From CATQHP01 sp965205595 (GTDB taxonomy: Bacteria; Acidobacteriota; Terriglobia; Bryobacterales; UBA6623), in contig CBDBHI010000061.1 in the NCBI GenBank assembly GCA_965205595.1, positions 186,001 to 250,000 of the forward strand: a stretch of DNA of 64,000 nucleotides. The letters run 5' to 3'. Both the position numbers and the translations under genes were made by a program. The notes below the pieces were generated by a model. That model was not told the DNA's origin. It saw only the letters and a list, made by a program, of their open reading frames with translations, and searched no databases. This document shows positions 35,168 through 43,406 of this stretch, piece after piece (positions within the stretch are counted from its first letter, which is position 1; every line of letters starts with the position of its first letter).

Positions 35168-36346
35168 TTAGTTCCTCCTCGCCCTCTTCTCGTTCGGCGC
35201 CTTGGCTGCGCTCAGTCCTTGACCCCACAGCAGAATCGGACTGGCGATAAAGATCGATGAGTAAGTTCCAACGAGCACGCCCACCACGAGGGCAAACGAC
35301 AAGCCGCGCAGGACTTCGCCACCAAAGATAAATAAACACAGTACGGCAATCAACGTCAACCCCGATGTCAGAACAGTCCGGCTCAAGGTTTGGTTGATAC
35401 TTAAATTCAAAAGTTCCGTCAGATTCAGCCGCCTCGTCAATTTTCGATTCTCTCTGACCCGATCGAAGATGACGATCGTGTCATTCATTGAGTAGCCCAC
35501 TAGTGTCAACAAAGCGACGATCACGGTCAACTCGATTTCGCGTCCGAAGATAGAAAAAAAGCCGAGAGTGATGAAAACATCGTGAAATACCGCAGCGACG
35601 GCGGCTAGTCCGTAGAGCCATTCAAAACGGAATGCAATGTAGATTAGCATGCCGACCATCGCGAATAGTGTTGCTCGAATGGCCACCCACTGCAGTTCTT
35701 TACCGATTTTCGGGCCGACTACTTCGATACCGCGAATCGCGAACCCGCCGAGGGCGGTCTCTTCTTGGAGCGCGGACATGGTATCAGGATTCACGCCCGA
35801 AACGGAAGCGAGTTCAGAAAAATCTTTTACCAGCCCGGAATGATTTGAATCGCGCTCGGCCAGGAGCGCTTCAGCCTGCTGGGTAACTTCTTCTCTGGTC
35901 AGGCCTGCCGCCTGGATTTTCGCGTTGCCATAAAGCTCTTGAACCAGCGACTCAAGACCGGCGTTGTTGAAATCTAGTTTGTCGGAATCGAGAGGATAGA
36001 GCTCTCGCAAAGTCTCGATGACCTGCGTCTTTCCGGAGGTCTCGACGACGTCGCCCGCCAAGTCGAGGTCAATCTTTAGCTCGTGAGAGTCTGGCCCTTC
36101 CACGAAGGGCTGTAGTGTCGCCACGGATAGACCTTTTGAGGTCAAGGCGGCCCGAACGGCTTCGACGTTGGGGGCATCTTTAAACTTCGCGTACACCAGC
36201 GTGCCGCCCTTGAAGTCAATGCCAAATTTGAGTCCGCCGTTCAAAGCTGTACTCACTGCCCCGGCCACGAGGAGCACCAGCGAAAGACCGAGGAAGGTCT
36301 TGCGGTGACCGAGAAAATCGATTTTCGTCTCTGAAAGCAGTTGCAT
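35168..36346 (-). CDS. secF: protein translocase subunit SecF
   Basis: A 392-residue SecF. The first membrane helix (FLGLSLVLLVAGAVSTALNG) is followed by the signature KFGIDFKGGTLVYAKF, and the C-terminal membrane block includes TLVGYSMNDTIVIFDRVREN, where the Asp and Arg belong to the proton path, and SRTVLTSGLTLIAVLCLFIF. The periplasmic domain is longer than in E. coli. SecF with SecD pulls exported proteins across the membrane using the proton gradient. It is 37 bp upstream of tonB and in the same direction. Confidence 0.95.
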   Translation of the reverse strand: MQLLSETKIDFLGHRKTFLGLSLVLLVAGAVSTALNGGLKFGIDFKGGTLVYAKFKDAPNVEAVRAALTSKGLSVATLQPFVEGPDSHELKIDLDLAGDVVETSGKTQVIETLRELYPLDSDKLDFNNAGLESLVQELYGNAKIQAAGLTREEVTQQAEALLAERDSNHSGLVKDFSELASVSGVNPDTMSALQEETALGGFAIRGIEVVGPKIGKELQWVAIRATLFAMVGMLIYIAFRFEWLYGLAAVAAVFHDVFITLGFFSIFGREIELTVIVALLTLVGYSMNDTIVIFDRVRENRKLTRRLNLTELLNLSINQTLSRTVLTSGLTLIAVLCLFIFGGEVLRGLSFALVVGVLVGTYSSIFIASPILLWGQGLSAAKAPNEKRARRN

Positions 36347-36488
36347 CGAGTGCTCATATCGCCGCGCTCCGGTTTGATAACCCTAGACACCGGCGAGTAT
36401 ATAAAAGTTCCTTCGAAAAGTCCGCCAACCAATTGGGAGCGGAACTCCAGCTGGGTTGACGAATTCGATGGAAGAGTCCTAGTACTAT

Positions 36489-38111
36489 TTAGATACTCAG
36501 CTCCTCCACCTGTTGTTTGCGGGACAGGATTAAATCAAAAATCAGTCGAGACACGAAAACCGAAGTGAATAGGTTGGCCAGCAGGCCAATCGCCAGGGTC
36601 AAGGCAAATCCCTTCACCGGACCGCTGCCGAATAGGAACAGGCAACCCGCCGCGATGATGGTAGTCAGATTCGTGTCAATGATGGTGAGAAACGCTTTCC
36701 CGAAGCCCGCGTTCAGCGCGGCTACGACGGCCTTGCCTTCACGTAGTTCTTCGCGAATACGCTCAAATATCAGGACGTTGGCATCGACAGCCATGCCGAT
36801 TGTCAGAATGATGCCGGCGATTCCCGGCAGGGTCAGAGCGGCCTCGAACACGCTTAGCACCGCCATGAGAATCAGCAAATTAAGGAATAACGCGATGATT
36901 GCGTTGATGCCCGCCATCTTGTAGTACACGAGCATCACGATCACAATAATGACAACAGCGTAAATCGCGCTCGAAATGCCTTGCTGGATCGAGTCGGCAC
37001 CTAGCGACGCGCCCACGGTGCGTTCTTCCAAATAGACGACCGAGGCGGGTAACGCGCCGGCGCGTAGCACCAGGGCGAGATCCGTCGCCTCGAGCTGGCC
37101 ATCCATCTGATTGATAACGCCCTCGGATTCGATGCGAGACTGAATCGTCGCTACGCTCTGAATGCGACTGTCGAGAACTACCGCCAGAGGCTTCTGTAGA
37201 TTGTTTGCGGTGAAAATCCCAAAGCGCTGCCCAGCTTGCCGCGAGAGACTAAAAGCAACCTGCCACTGGCCGGGGTACTGGGTATCTCGACCAGCCTGAG
37301 CGTTTCTCAGATCGCGACCTGTCACGACGGGTGTACGCTCTAGCAAATACCATTCATCTTTAGACTGCGCGGGGTCAAGCCAGTGGGCCAGTTTCGAGTT
37401 GACCGGCAAGATCCCGCCGTTGCCCGAACGTGCGGCGGCCTGCGACGCATACGGCCCGCCCTTGACCAACGAGATCTCAAGTTGCGCGGACATCTGCAGT
37501 AGGTTCATCACGCGCGCCGGATCGCTGACGCCGGGCAACTGCACAAGAATTTCGTGCTCGGCCTCGGCACGGCCATGCTGCTGAATCACGGGCTCAGCCA
37601 ACCCGAGACCGTTTATGCGGTTCTCGATGGTGGCCATCGACTGCAGCAGGGTGTCGCCCTTTAGGCGGATCAACTCGCTTGGGCGTAGCTTCATGCGAAA
37701 TGAGTCGCTGCTTGTGCTGCTGGTGATCCACGACGGCGCCTCGACTTCAACGAGGGTGCGGACATCCCCCACGCGCTCGGTGGGTGTGCCTTCTATTGAG
37801 ATTTCGATCTCGTCGGCGGCTTCGATCGACTCGGGGTCGTTTCGAGAAATTGACGTATAAGTAATCGAGTCAGCGCCGAGACGGCGCTTGAGGCGGTCGA
37901 TTGTTGCGTCGGCTTCAGACTTCAGCGCGTCTTGCACCTGTACTTGCAGAATGAGGTGTGTGCCGCCCTTGAGATCGAGTCCGAGCTTGATGGCGTCGGC
38001 AAGATGGGCTTTGACGTCGTCCGGGCGGGGAGATAGCCCGAACACCTGATAAAGACAGGCGGCGACTACGACGAGTGTGATGCCAATTTTGGCCCCGAAT
38101 CCACTTTTCAT
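36489..38111 (-). CDS. secD: protein translocase subunit SecD
   Basis: A 540-residue SecD. It opens with a single membrane helix (IGITLVVVAACLYQVFGLSP) and LGLDLKGGTHLILQV, followed by the periplasmic P1 region and a block of five membrane helices including TIGMAVDANVLIFERIREEL and GPVKGFALTLAIGLLANLFT. These are the defining SecD motifs. It is separated from secF by 142 bp and follows yajC, the standard order. Confidence 0.96.
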   Translation of the reverse strand: MKSGFGAKIGITLVVVAACLYQVFGLSPRPDDVKAHLADAIKLGLDLKGGTHLILQVQVQDALKSEADATIDRLKRRLGADSITYTSISRNDPESIEAADEIEISIEGTPTERVGDVRTLVEVEAPSWITSSTSSDSFRMKLRPSELIRLKGDTLLQSMATIENRINGLGLAEPVIQQHGRAEAEHEILVQLPGVSDPARVMNLLQMSAQLEISLVKGGPYASQAAARSGNGGILPVNSKLAHWLDPAQSKDEWYLLERTPVVTGRDLRNAQAGRDTQYPGQWQVAFSLSRQAGQRFGIFTANNLQKPLAVVLDSRIQSVATIQSRIESEGVINQMDGQLEATDLALVLRAGALPASVVYLEERTVGASLGADSIQQGISSAIYAVVIIVIVMLVYYKMAGINAIIALFLNLLILMAVLSVFEAALTLPGIAGIILTIGMAVDANVLIFERIREELREGKAVVAALNAGFGKAFLTIIDTNLTTIIAAGCLFLFGSGPVKGFALTLAIGLLANLFTSVFVSRLIFDLILSRKQQVEELSI

Positions 38112-38137
38112 GCTGATCTTTCGTGTTTCCGCGGCAC

Positions 38138-38476
38138 TTAGCTCTGCGGCTCGTCGGCCATTCCAGCGACGGCGCTGCGCGAGAATTCCAGTTTCACGCT
38201 ATCGGGCTTCACTCGTAGGGTTACGGTGGCGTCCGACAAGCCGACTACCGTTCCAATCATGCCACCATTGGTGACTACCCTGTCGCCGGAAGAAAGATTG
38301 GCCAACATTTTCTCAAGGCGCTTTTGGCGCTTGCGGGTCGGCATGATGACGAGCATATAGAAAATGCCCATCATCAATACGATTGGAAGCAGCGGACCGA
38401 GCGACTCCGCGAACTGCAACAGCAGTGCCGGGCGAGGCGCAACGCCTTCTAGTCCGAGTTGAATGGAAGCGTACAA
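38138..38476 (-). CDS. yajC: Sec translocon accessory protein YajC
   Basis: A 112-residue single-span membrane protein: PIVLMMGIFYMLVIMPTRKR then QKRLEKMLANLSSGDRVVTN with GMIGTVVGLSDATVTLRV, the YajC signature. YajC associates with SecDF and the SecYEG holotranslocon. The gene lies between tgt and secD. The N-terminal 20 residues are a little longer than usual. Confidence 0.93.
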   Translation of the reverse strand: MYASIQLGLEGVAPRPALLLQFAESLGPLLPIVLMMGIFYMLVIMPTRKRQKRLEKMLANLSSGDRVVTNGGMIGTVVGLSDATVTLRVKPDSVKLEFSRSAVAGMADEPQS

Positions 38477-38623
38477 AACCGTCCGTTGTCCCTGAATTGG
38501 CTCTCAACCGCCCACTAGGCCGCCGGCACCCTGGCACCGACGTATCCTAGACACTATACCCTAGATTCTTCAATCCGTCTCTCTTACGATACGCTCGCTG
38601 GTAGTACTACTCCAGCGGGGTCG

Positions 38624-39742
38624 TCAAGTGGTAGAACGGATTTGTTGAAGATAGGCTGGAAGCTCTCCAACGAGAATAGCTTCTCGAATTTTGCGCATCC
38701 TGTCAAGGTACATATGCAGATTGTGGAGCGTGGCTAGCGTGTTGAAGAGCAATTCTTTTGAAATAAACAAGTGCCGCAGATAGGCGCGAGAGAAGTTTTG
38801 GCATGTGTAGCAGCGGCATGTTGGGTCGAGCGGCGAGTCTTCGCGAGCGTGTGCGGCGTTCTTGATGACGACCTTTCCGCTGTTTGTAAATAGGTATCCG
38901 TTACGTGCGTTGCGGGTTGGCAATACGCAGTCCATCATGTCGGCGCCAAGGGCTACGTACTCGCCGAGTTCCTCGAGCATGCCGACACCCATGACGTAGC
39001 GAGGTTTGTCGCGGGGCAAAATATTTTCAGTAGCGTCGACCATTTCGTAGCTGAGATCGCGAGGTTCGCCGACTGACAGACCACCGACGGCGTAGCCGGG
39101 GGCGTCGAGTTCCAAAAGGCGGGTGGCGCACTCGCGGCGCAGGTCAGGGTACGTCGAGCCCTGCACAATTGGAAATAGCAATTGGGTTGAGCCGGCGTGT
39201 CGGTCTCGCCGCTGACGAAAAGCGCGCTCGGCCCAGCGCATACTTAACTCCATCGATTGACGGGCTCGCGATTGTTCGGCGGGATATTCGGTACATTCGT
39301 CGAGCACCATCATCACGTCGCTGCCTAGAGCGACCTGGGTGTCGACGACAGATTCCGGTGAGAAGAAATGCTTTGAGCCATCGAGGTGCGACTGGAACTC
39401 GACGCCCTCTGCACTTATCTTTCTCAAGCCGGCCAGACTGAAGACCTGGTAGCCGCCGGAATCGGTAAGAATCGCCTTCGGCCAGTTGATAAACGAATGC
39501 AGGCCGCCGAATTCCGCGATCAGCTCCTGTCCCGGCCGCAAGTAAAGGTGATAGGTGTTGCCCAGGATAATCTGCGCGTTGAGTTCTTCGCGGAGCTGCT
39601 TGGGAGTCAGAGCTTTGACAGTCCCCTGCGTGCCGACGGGCATGAAGACTGGAGTTTCTATCGTGGCGTGCGCTGTGTGCAGCAGGCCCGCCCTAGCGCG
39701 AGTGACGGGGCATTCCGCCAAGATTTCGAAGTGGGGCGTCAA
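38624..39742 (-). CDS. tgt: queuine tRNA-ribosyltransferase
   Basis: A 372-residue Tgt, which exchanges guanine 34 of Asp, Asn, His and Tyr tRNAs for a queuine precursor. The substrate pocket (ILTDSGGYQVFSLAGLRKIS), the second catalytic region (VMMVLDECTEYPAE), GYAVGGLSVGEPRD and DCVLPTRNARNGYLF are all present, and the zinc site is CRCYTCQNFSRAYLRHLF. The best start is a TTG at 39742 giving MTPHFEI. It is the first gene of the tgt-yajC-secD-secF run, an order seen in many bacteria. Confidence 0.97.
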   Translation of the reverse strand: MTPHFEILAECPVTRARAGLLHTAHATIETPVFMPVGTQGTVKALTPKQLREELNAQIILGNTYHLYLRPGQELIAEFGGLHSFINWPKAILTDSGGYQVFSLAGLRKISAEGVEFQSHLDGSKHFFSPESVVDTQVALGSDVMMVLDECTEYPAEQSRARQSMELSMRWAERAFRQRRDRHAGSTQLLFPIVQGSTYPDLRRECATRLLELDAPGYAVGGLSVGEPRDLSYEMVDATENILPRDKPRYVMGVGMLEELGEYVALGADMMDCVLPTRNARNGYLFTNSGKVVIKNAAHAREDSPLDPTCRCYTCQNFSRAYLRHLFISKELLFNTLATLHNLHMYLDRMRKIREAILVGELPAYLQQIRSTT

Positions 39743-39794
39743 GGCGCGGGAACCGAGCTTTCAGCTTCGCGCCTACGAGCGGCAAATGTCTATG

Positions 39795-39992
39795 TCAACA
39801 GCTAAACTGTTGCGACCCACCGGCCGCTAACGCCAAGAGCGTCACTAGACGCTTGACGATCGTGATCATCGGTCTACCGGCCATCGGAAAGGTGCCGCCG
39901 ATTGTAAGTGCAATGAAGCCGGCCAGCAAGGCGTACTCGACCATGTCTTGCGCGAGCGACCCGCAGTACAGCTTTTTTAGAAAATTTCCCAT
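39795..39992 (-). CDS. Flp-family type IVb pilin
   Basis: A 65-residue protein with the Flp/Fap pilin core: a short basic leader (MGNFLKKLYCGSLA) then QDMVEYALLAGFIALTIGGT, where EYALL follows the prepilin pattern with Glu at +5. Flp pilins form tight-adherence pili. No tad or rcp genes are in this window, so the pilin stands alone. An IS630 element is inserted 8 bp upstream of its ATG and would separate it from its original promoter and ribosome-binding site. The C-terminal half (RPMITIVKRLVTLLALAAGG) is less typical. Confidence 0.7.
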   Translation of the reverse strand: MGNFLKKLYCGSLAQDMVEYALLAGFIALTIGGTFPMAGRPMITIVKRLVTLLALAAGGSQQFSC

Positions 39993-40001
39993 TTCGGGCT
40001 A

Positions 40002-41120
40002 GTACTAACTTGCGAAAGTAAGGCCTTTAACTGTAAAATGTCGGTATGGCAAGACCGGCAACGGTGATTCGACTGAACGCCGAGGAAGAAGAGACGCTGC
40101 GACTCTGGGTGCGCGGCCACAAGTCCGAACGGCGCATGGTGGAGCGCGCTCGCATTGTGCTGCTGGCGGCCGCCGCTACCTCGACCGCCGAGATCGCCCG
40201 GCAACTGGGATCCCCGGCGGCGCGCGTGTCGAAATGGCGCACCCGCTTCGCCCAGCAACGTCTGGCGGGATTATGCGATCAAGCGCGTTCCGGCAGGCCC
40301 GCGCGGTACGACCAAGCGACGCGCAAACGCATCCTCTGCCAACTCGACGAAGCTCCGCCCGAAGGGCACGCCACTTGGACAGGCGAACTGCTCGCGGAAG
40401 CTCTCGGCGACGTCAGCAAGCATCAAGTCTGGCGCGTACTGCGGCAGCTCGGCGTGTCCTTGCGGCGGCGGCGCAGTTGGTGTTTGTCAACCGACCCGGA
40501 GTTCGCTCGCAAGGCCGCCGACATTGTCGGACTCTACCTCAGCCCGCCGGAAAACGCCGTGGTGCTCGCGGTCGACGAGAAGCCGAGCATCCAGGCCTTG
40601 GAGCGAGCGCAGGGCTGGCTACGCTTGCCCAACGGCAAGGCCTTGACGGGCTTCTCGCACGGCTACAGGCGGCACGGCACGACGCCGCTTTTCGCCGCGC
40701 TGGAAGTGGCTACCGGATTCATCATCGCCGGACACTATTGGCGCCGACGGCGTCGCGAGTTTCTCGACTTCATGAACCACATCGCGGCCATCCACGAAGG
40801 CCGCGAGATCCACATCATCTTGGATAACTTGAACACTCACAAGCCCAAAAATGACCGCTGGCTGCAACGTCATGCGAACATCCATTTTCACTACACGCCG
40901 ACCTACAGTTCGTGGATGAATCAGGTTGAGGTGTGGTTTTCGATTCTGAGCCGCCGCGCCTTGCGGGGGGCGAGTTTCACTTCCCCCCGGCAGGTGCGCG
41001 AGGCCATCGACAGCTTCGTCCGCGTCTACAACTCCAAGGCTACTCCGTTCGAATGGACCAAGACCGTCGTCGCCCCTCGTCCCCTCGCCAGTAAATATTC
41101 TAATTTACGCAACTAAGTAC
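40002..41120 (+). mobile_element. IS630-family insertion sequence
   Basis: Bounded by a TA dinucleotide on both sides (40000-40001 and 41121-41122), the expected TA target duplication of IS630/Tc1 elements. The ends are inverted repeats: GTACTAACTTGCGAAAG (left) and GTACTTAGTTGCGTAAA (right, other strand). The element is 1119 bp and its transposase is intact, so it is likely a recent insertion. Confidence 0.88.
40046..41116 (+). CDS. IS630-family transposase
   Basis: A 356-residue transposase with two N-terminal helix-turn-helix units (TSTAEIARQLGSPAARVSKW, and a second winged helix near residue 110-150) and a DDE_3 catalytic domain: VLAVDEKPSIQALER (first Asp), IHIILDNLNTHK (second Asp) and YSSWMNQVEVWFSIL (Glu). 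Full length and uninterrupted. Confidence 0.93.
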   Translation: MARPATVIRLNAEEEETLRLWVRGHKSERRMVERARIVLLAAAATSTAEIARQLGSPAARVSKWRTRFAQQRLAGLCDQARSGRPARYDQATRKRILCQLDEAPPEGHATWTGELLAEALGDVSKHQVWRVLRQLGVSLRRRRSWCLSTDPEFARKAADIVGLYLSPPENAVVLAVDEKPSIQALERAQGWLRLPNGKALTGFSHGYRRHGTTPLFAALEVATGFIIAGHYWRRRRREFLDFMNHIAAIHEGREIHIILDNLNTHKPKNDRWLQRHANIHFHYTPTYSSWMNQVEVWFSILSRRALRGASFTSPRQVREAIDSFVRVYNSKATPFEWTKTVVAPRPLASKYSNLRN

Positions 41121-41217
41121 TAGAACAACTGTACTGGTTGGGCGGCTTCTGGTACAGGGTACGTGAGTTTCAATCTTCGCTACGCAATTCGGCCTAGAAG
41201 CGGCTCAACAGTGCTGT

Positions 41218-41949
41218 ATGGCGCAGGTGGTGCAGGGCGCGAATCTCACTGACGGCATCGAGCGTCTGCGTGCTTTGATCGAAACGCAGCATTCACCCGA
41301 GCGCGGATTCTATTTCGAGTTAGGGGCCGCCTACGAACAGATCGATGAGTTCGCCGAGGCGGCTGCGTGGTTCGAAAAGTCCTCGCTGATGGACCCGACA
41401 TTCGCGTTGGCTCGCCGGCGCCTCGGGGCGGCCTTGTCGCAGGCGGGCGAGTTTGCGCGAGCGGACGAGGTGCTTCGCCATGCCGACCAGTCTGATCCTG
41501 AAACGTTCAAGGAACTTGGGCTGAACGCCGCTCGGGCCGGCAACTTCCAACAGGCCGTCGAACTGACCCGGCGCGCGATCGCGATCGACCCTGACCTGCC
41601 GGAGCTGCACAACAATTTCGGAGGCGCGCTTGGAGAGCTAGATCTCACAGGCGAGGCGGAGGCAGCTATTCGAGAGGCGATCCGCCTACAGCCGGACCTC
41701 GCCGAAGCTCAATTCAATTTAGGAAACCTACTGGCCGCGAGGGACGAAGCCGCCGACGCGGAGTTCCATTGGAAGCAGGCGATCCGCAGCCGACCCGACT
41801 ATGCCGAGGCTCGTTATAACTATGCGATTATCCTGGCGCGGTCCGGACGTTATGCCGAGGCACGCAATCAATTGAATGCGGCGCTGAAGGCAGACCCGAC
41901 GTTCACGGCGGCCCGGGACATACTCGAACAACTCGACGGGCTGCGGTAA
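41218..41949 (+). CDS. TPR protein
   Basis: A 243-residue protein made of TPR units, for example RGFYFELGAAYEQIDEFAEA, LGLNAARAGNFQQAVELTRR and EARYNYAIILARSGRYAEAR. No signal peptide or catalytic domain is seen from this ATG. A stop codon lies 45 bases upstream in frame, so the frame cannot extend far. It could be the remains of a larger protein cut by the IS630 insertion 100 bp upstream, but no proof of that is visible. It is directly followed by a secreted BNR protein. Confidence 0.75.
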   Translation: MAQVVQGANLTDGIERLRALIETQHSPERGFYFELGAAYEQIDEFAEAAAWFEKSSLMDPTFALARRRLGAALSQAGEFARADEVLRHADQSDPETFKELGLNAARAGNFQQAVELTRRAIAIDPDLPELHNNFGGALGELDLTGEAEAAIREAIRLQPDLAEAQFNLGNLLAARDEAADAEFHWKQAIRSRPDYAEARYNYAIILARSGRYAEARNQLNAALKADPTFTAARDILEQLDGLR

Positions 41950-41951
41950 TA

Positions 41952-43016
41952 ATGGTGCCCATGTGGACGCGGCGCTCATTTCAAGTTTCTCTCGCGGGTA
42001 CTCTGCTTTCGAGCGGCCACGCACAGGGCCCGAGCGTGAATGTGGCCTCCGTCCGGCGCGTTTTTCATAATGGCGAGCACAATGCGTTTACGGATTTGGC
42101 TCGCTTCCAGGGGCGGTTGTACTTGACGTTTCGCAGCTGTCCTGACGGACACATGGTGCATCCAACGTCGTCGATCTTGGTACTGGCGAGCGACGACGAG
42201 GGCCAGTCGTGGCGTGAGGTGCATCGTTTTCGCGTGCCATTCCGCGACGTGCGCGACCCACATTTTTTGGTTTTTCGCGACAGCTTGTTTGTTTATAGCG
42301 GCACTTGGTATTGCGGTGAGCGTTCGCCCGAGCGCTACTTGATGAACCAACAGCTCGGCTACGCAGCTTGGACGAGCGACGGCACAAGCTGGCGAGGGCC
42401 ACAGATGCTTGAGGGTACCTACGGGCACTACATTTGGCGAGCCGCGACGCATGCCGGGAGGGCCTACCTTTGCGGGCGGCGCAAGAAGGGATTTGCCGAA
42501 ACGTCCACACGCGAGGAGCGCGACGCGATTGTCGAGTCGGCCATGCTCGTAAGCGATGACGGCCTGCGCTGGCGCACCGCCGGCCTGTTTCAATCGGACT
42601 GGGGGAATGAAACAGCGTTCTTATTCGCCTCCGACGGAAGTGTGAACGCCGTGGCGCGCGGCGGCGGACGAAGGAACGCGGAATTGTGCCGGTCGAAGCC
42701 TCCTTATAATCGCTGGACGCGTACTGACCTTGGGCGCTATGTTGGTGGCCCACTATTGGCAAGTTGGAATGGGCGCTTTCTGGTGGGTGGACGGCGGATG
42801 CTCGCGGCCACCGACCCGGTTACGGCGCTTTATTGGTTGGACTCCGAACAGCTCAGGGAATTCGCGACATTACCGAGTGGCGGCGATAATTCCTATCCTG
42901 GTTTCGTCGAGTTGAGTTCAGAGCGCGCCCTGGTTTCCTACTACTCAAGCCACGAAAAAAACAGCGCGGGCCAGATGATGACAGCAATCTATCTGGCGGA
43001 AATTAATATTCCCTAA
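41952..43016 (+). CDS. secreted sialidase-like (BNR) beta-propeller protein
   Basis: A 354-residue protein with a Tat-like signal (MWTRRSFQVSLAGTLLSSGH), starting at either ATG 41952 or 41961. The mature part has a sialidase/BNR beta-propeller look: ASDDEGQSWREVHRFRVP, VSDDGLRWRTAGLFQSDWGN and VRDPHFLVFRDSLFVYSGTW, which resemble Asp-box repeats. Such proteins are often glycoside-binding or glycosidase-like. No complete catalytic sialidase set could be confirmed. Its ATG lies 2 bp after the preceding stop, so it may be cotranscribed with the TPR gene. Confidence 0.75.
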   Translation: MVPMWTRRSFQVSLAGTLLSSGHAQGPSVNVASVRRVFHNGEHNAFTDLARFQGRLYLTFRSCPDGHMVHPTSSILVLASDDEGQSWREVHRFRVPFRDVRDPHFLVFRDSLFVYSGTWYCGERSPERYLMNQQLGYAAWTSDGTSWRGPQMLEGTYGHYIWRAATHAGRAYLCGRRKKGFAETSTREERDAIVESAMLVSDDGLRWRTAGLFQSDWGNETAFLFASDGSVNAVARGGGRRNAELCRSKPPYNRWTRTDLGRYVGGPLLASWNGRFLVGGRRMLAATDPVTALYWLDSEQLREFATLPSGGDNSYPGFVELSSERALVSYYSSHEKNSAGQMMTAIYLAEINIP

Positions 43017-43116
43017 AGCCTGTTGACAACGAGAAATAGCTGCTGCTCGATTAACCTTGGGTCTAAAACCTCAGATGTCAAAGTATGGAGGCTGCATTTC
43101 AACGTGAACTACGGGA

Positions 43117-43401
43117 TTGATTCCTTCAGTATTGTTGTTAATCTCTGTTTACCAGTTAGTCGGCCAGCAGCAAGGCGCCGTCATCCCAGGCGCGACCATT
43201 GTGGACGATGAGTTACTCGTCAGCGATGGTGATGTGCACACGATCAGCCACTTGAATTTGAAGAGCGGCAAGATGACTGCGCAGTGGGGAACGCCTGAAA
43301 CGCTGCAGCTTCCGCACTTGATGGCCTACGACGAAGCTGGGCTTTTGTACGTCACGGAAGTCAACGGTCAACGCGTACAGATCTTGCGTAAGGCAGAATA
43401 A
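43117..43401 (+). CDS. short NHL-like beta-propeller fragment
   Basis: A 94-residue frame from a TTG, with a hydrophobic N-terminus (IPSVLLLISVYQLVGQQQ) and one NHL/SMP-30-like blade (LPHLMAYDEAGLLYVTEVNG followed by QRVQILRK). A full propeller has about six blades, so this is much shortened. It may be a small secreted protein or the remnant of a decayed gene. It ends 5 bp before the DUF1549 gene start. Confidence 0.45.
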   Translation: MIPSVLLLISVYQLVGQQQGAVIPGATIVDDELLVSDGDVHTISHLNLKSGKMTAQWGTPETLQLPHLMAYDEAGLLYVTEVNGQRVQILRKAE

Positions 43402-43406
43402 GATAC

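Noticed and set aside
43023..43051. TTGACA before the NHL-like fragment as a promoter
   Set aside because: No acceptable -10 hexamer lies at 16-18 bp spacing.
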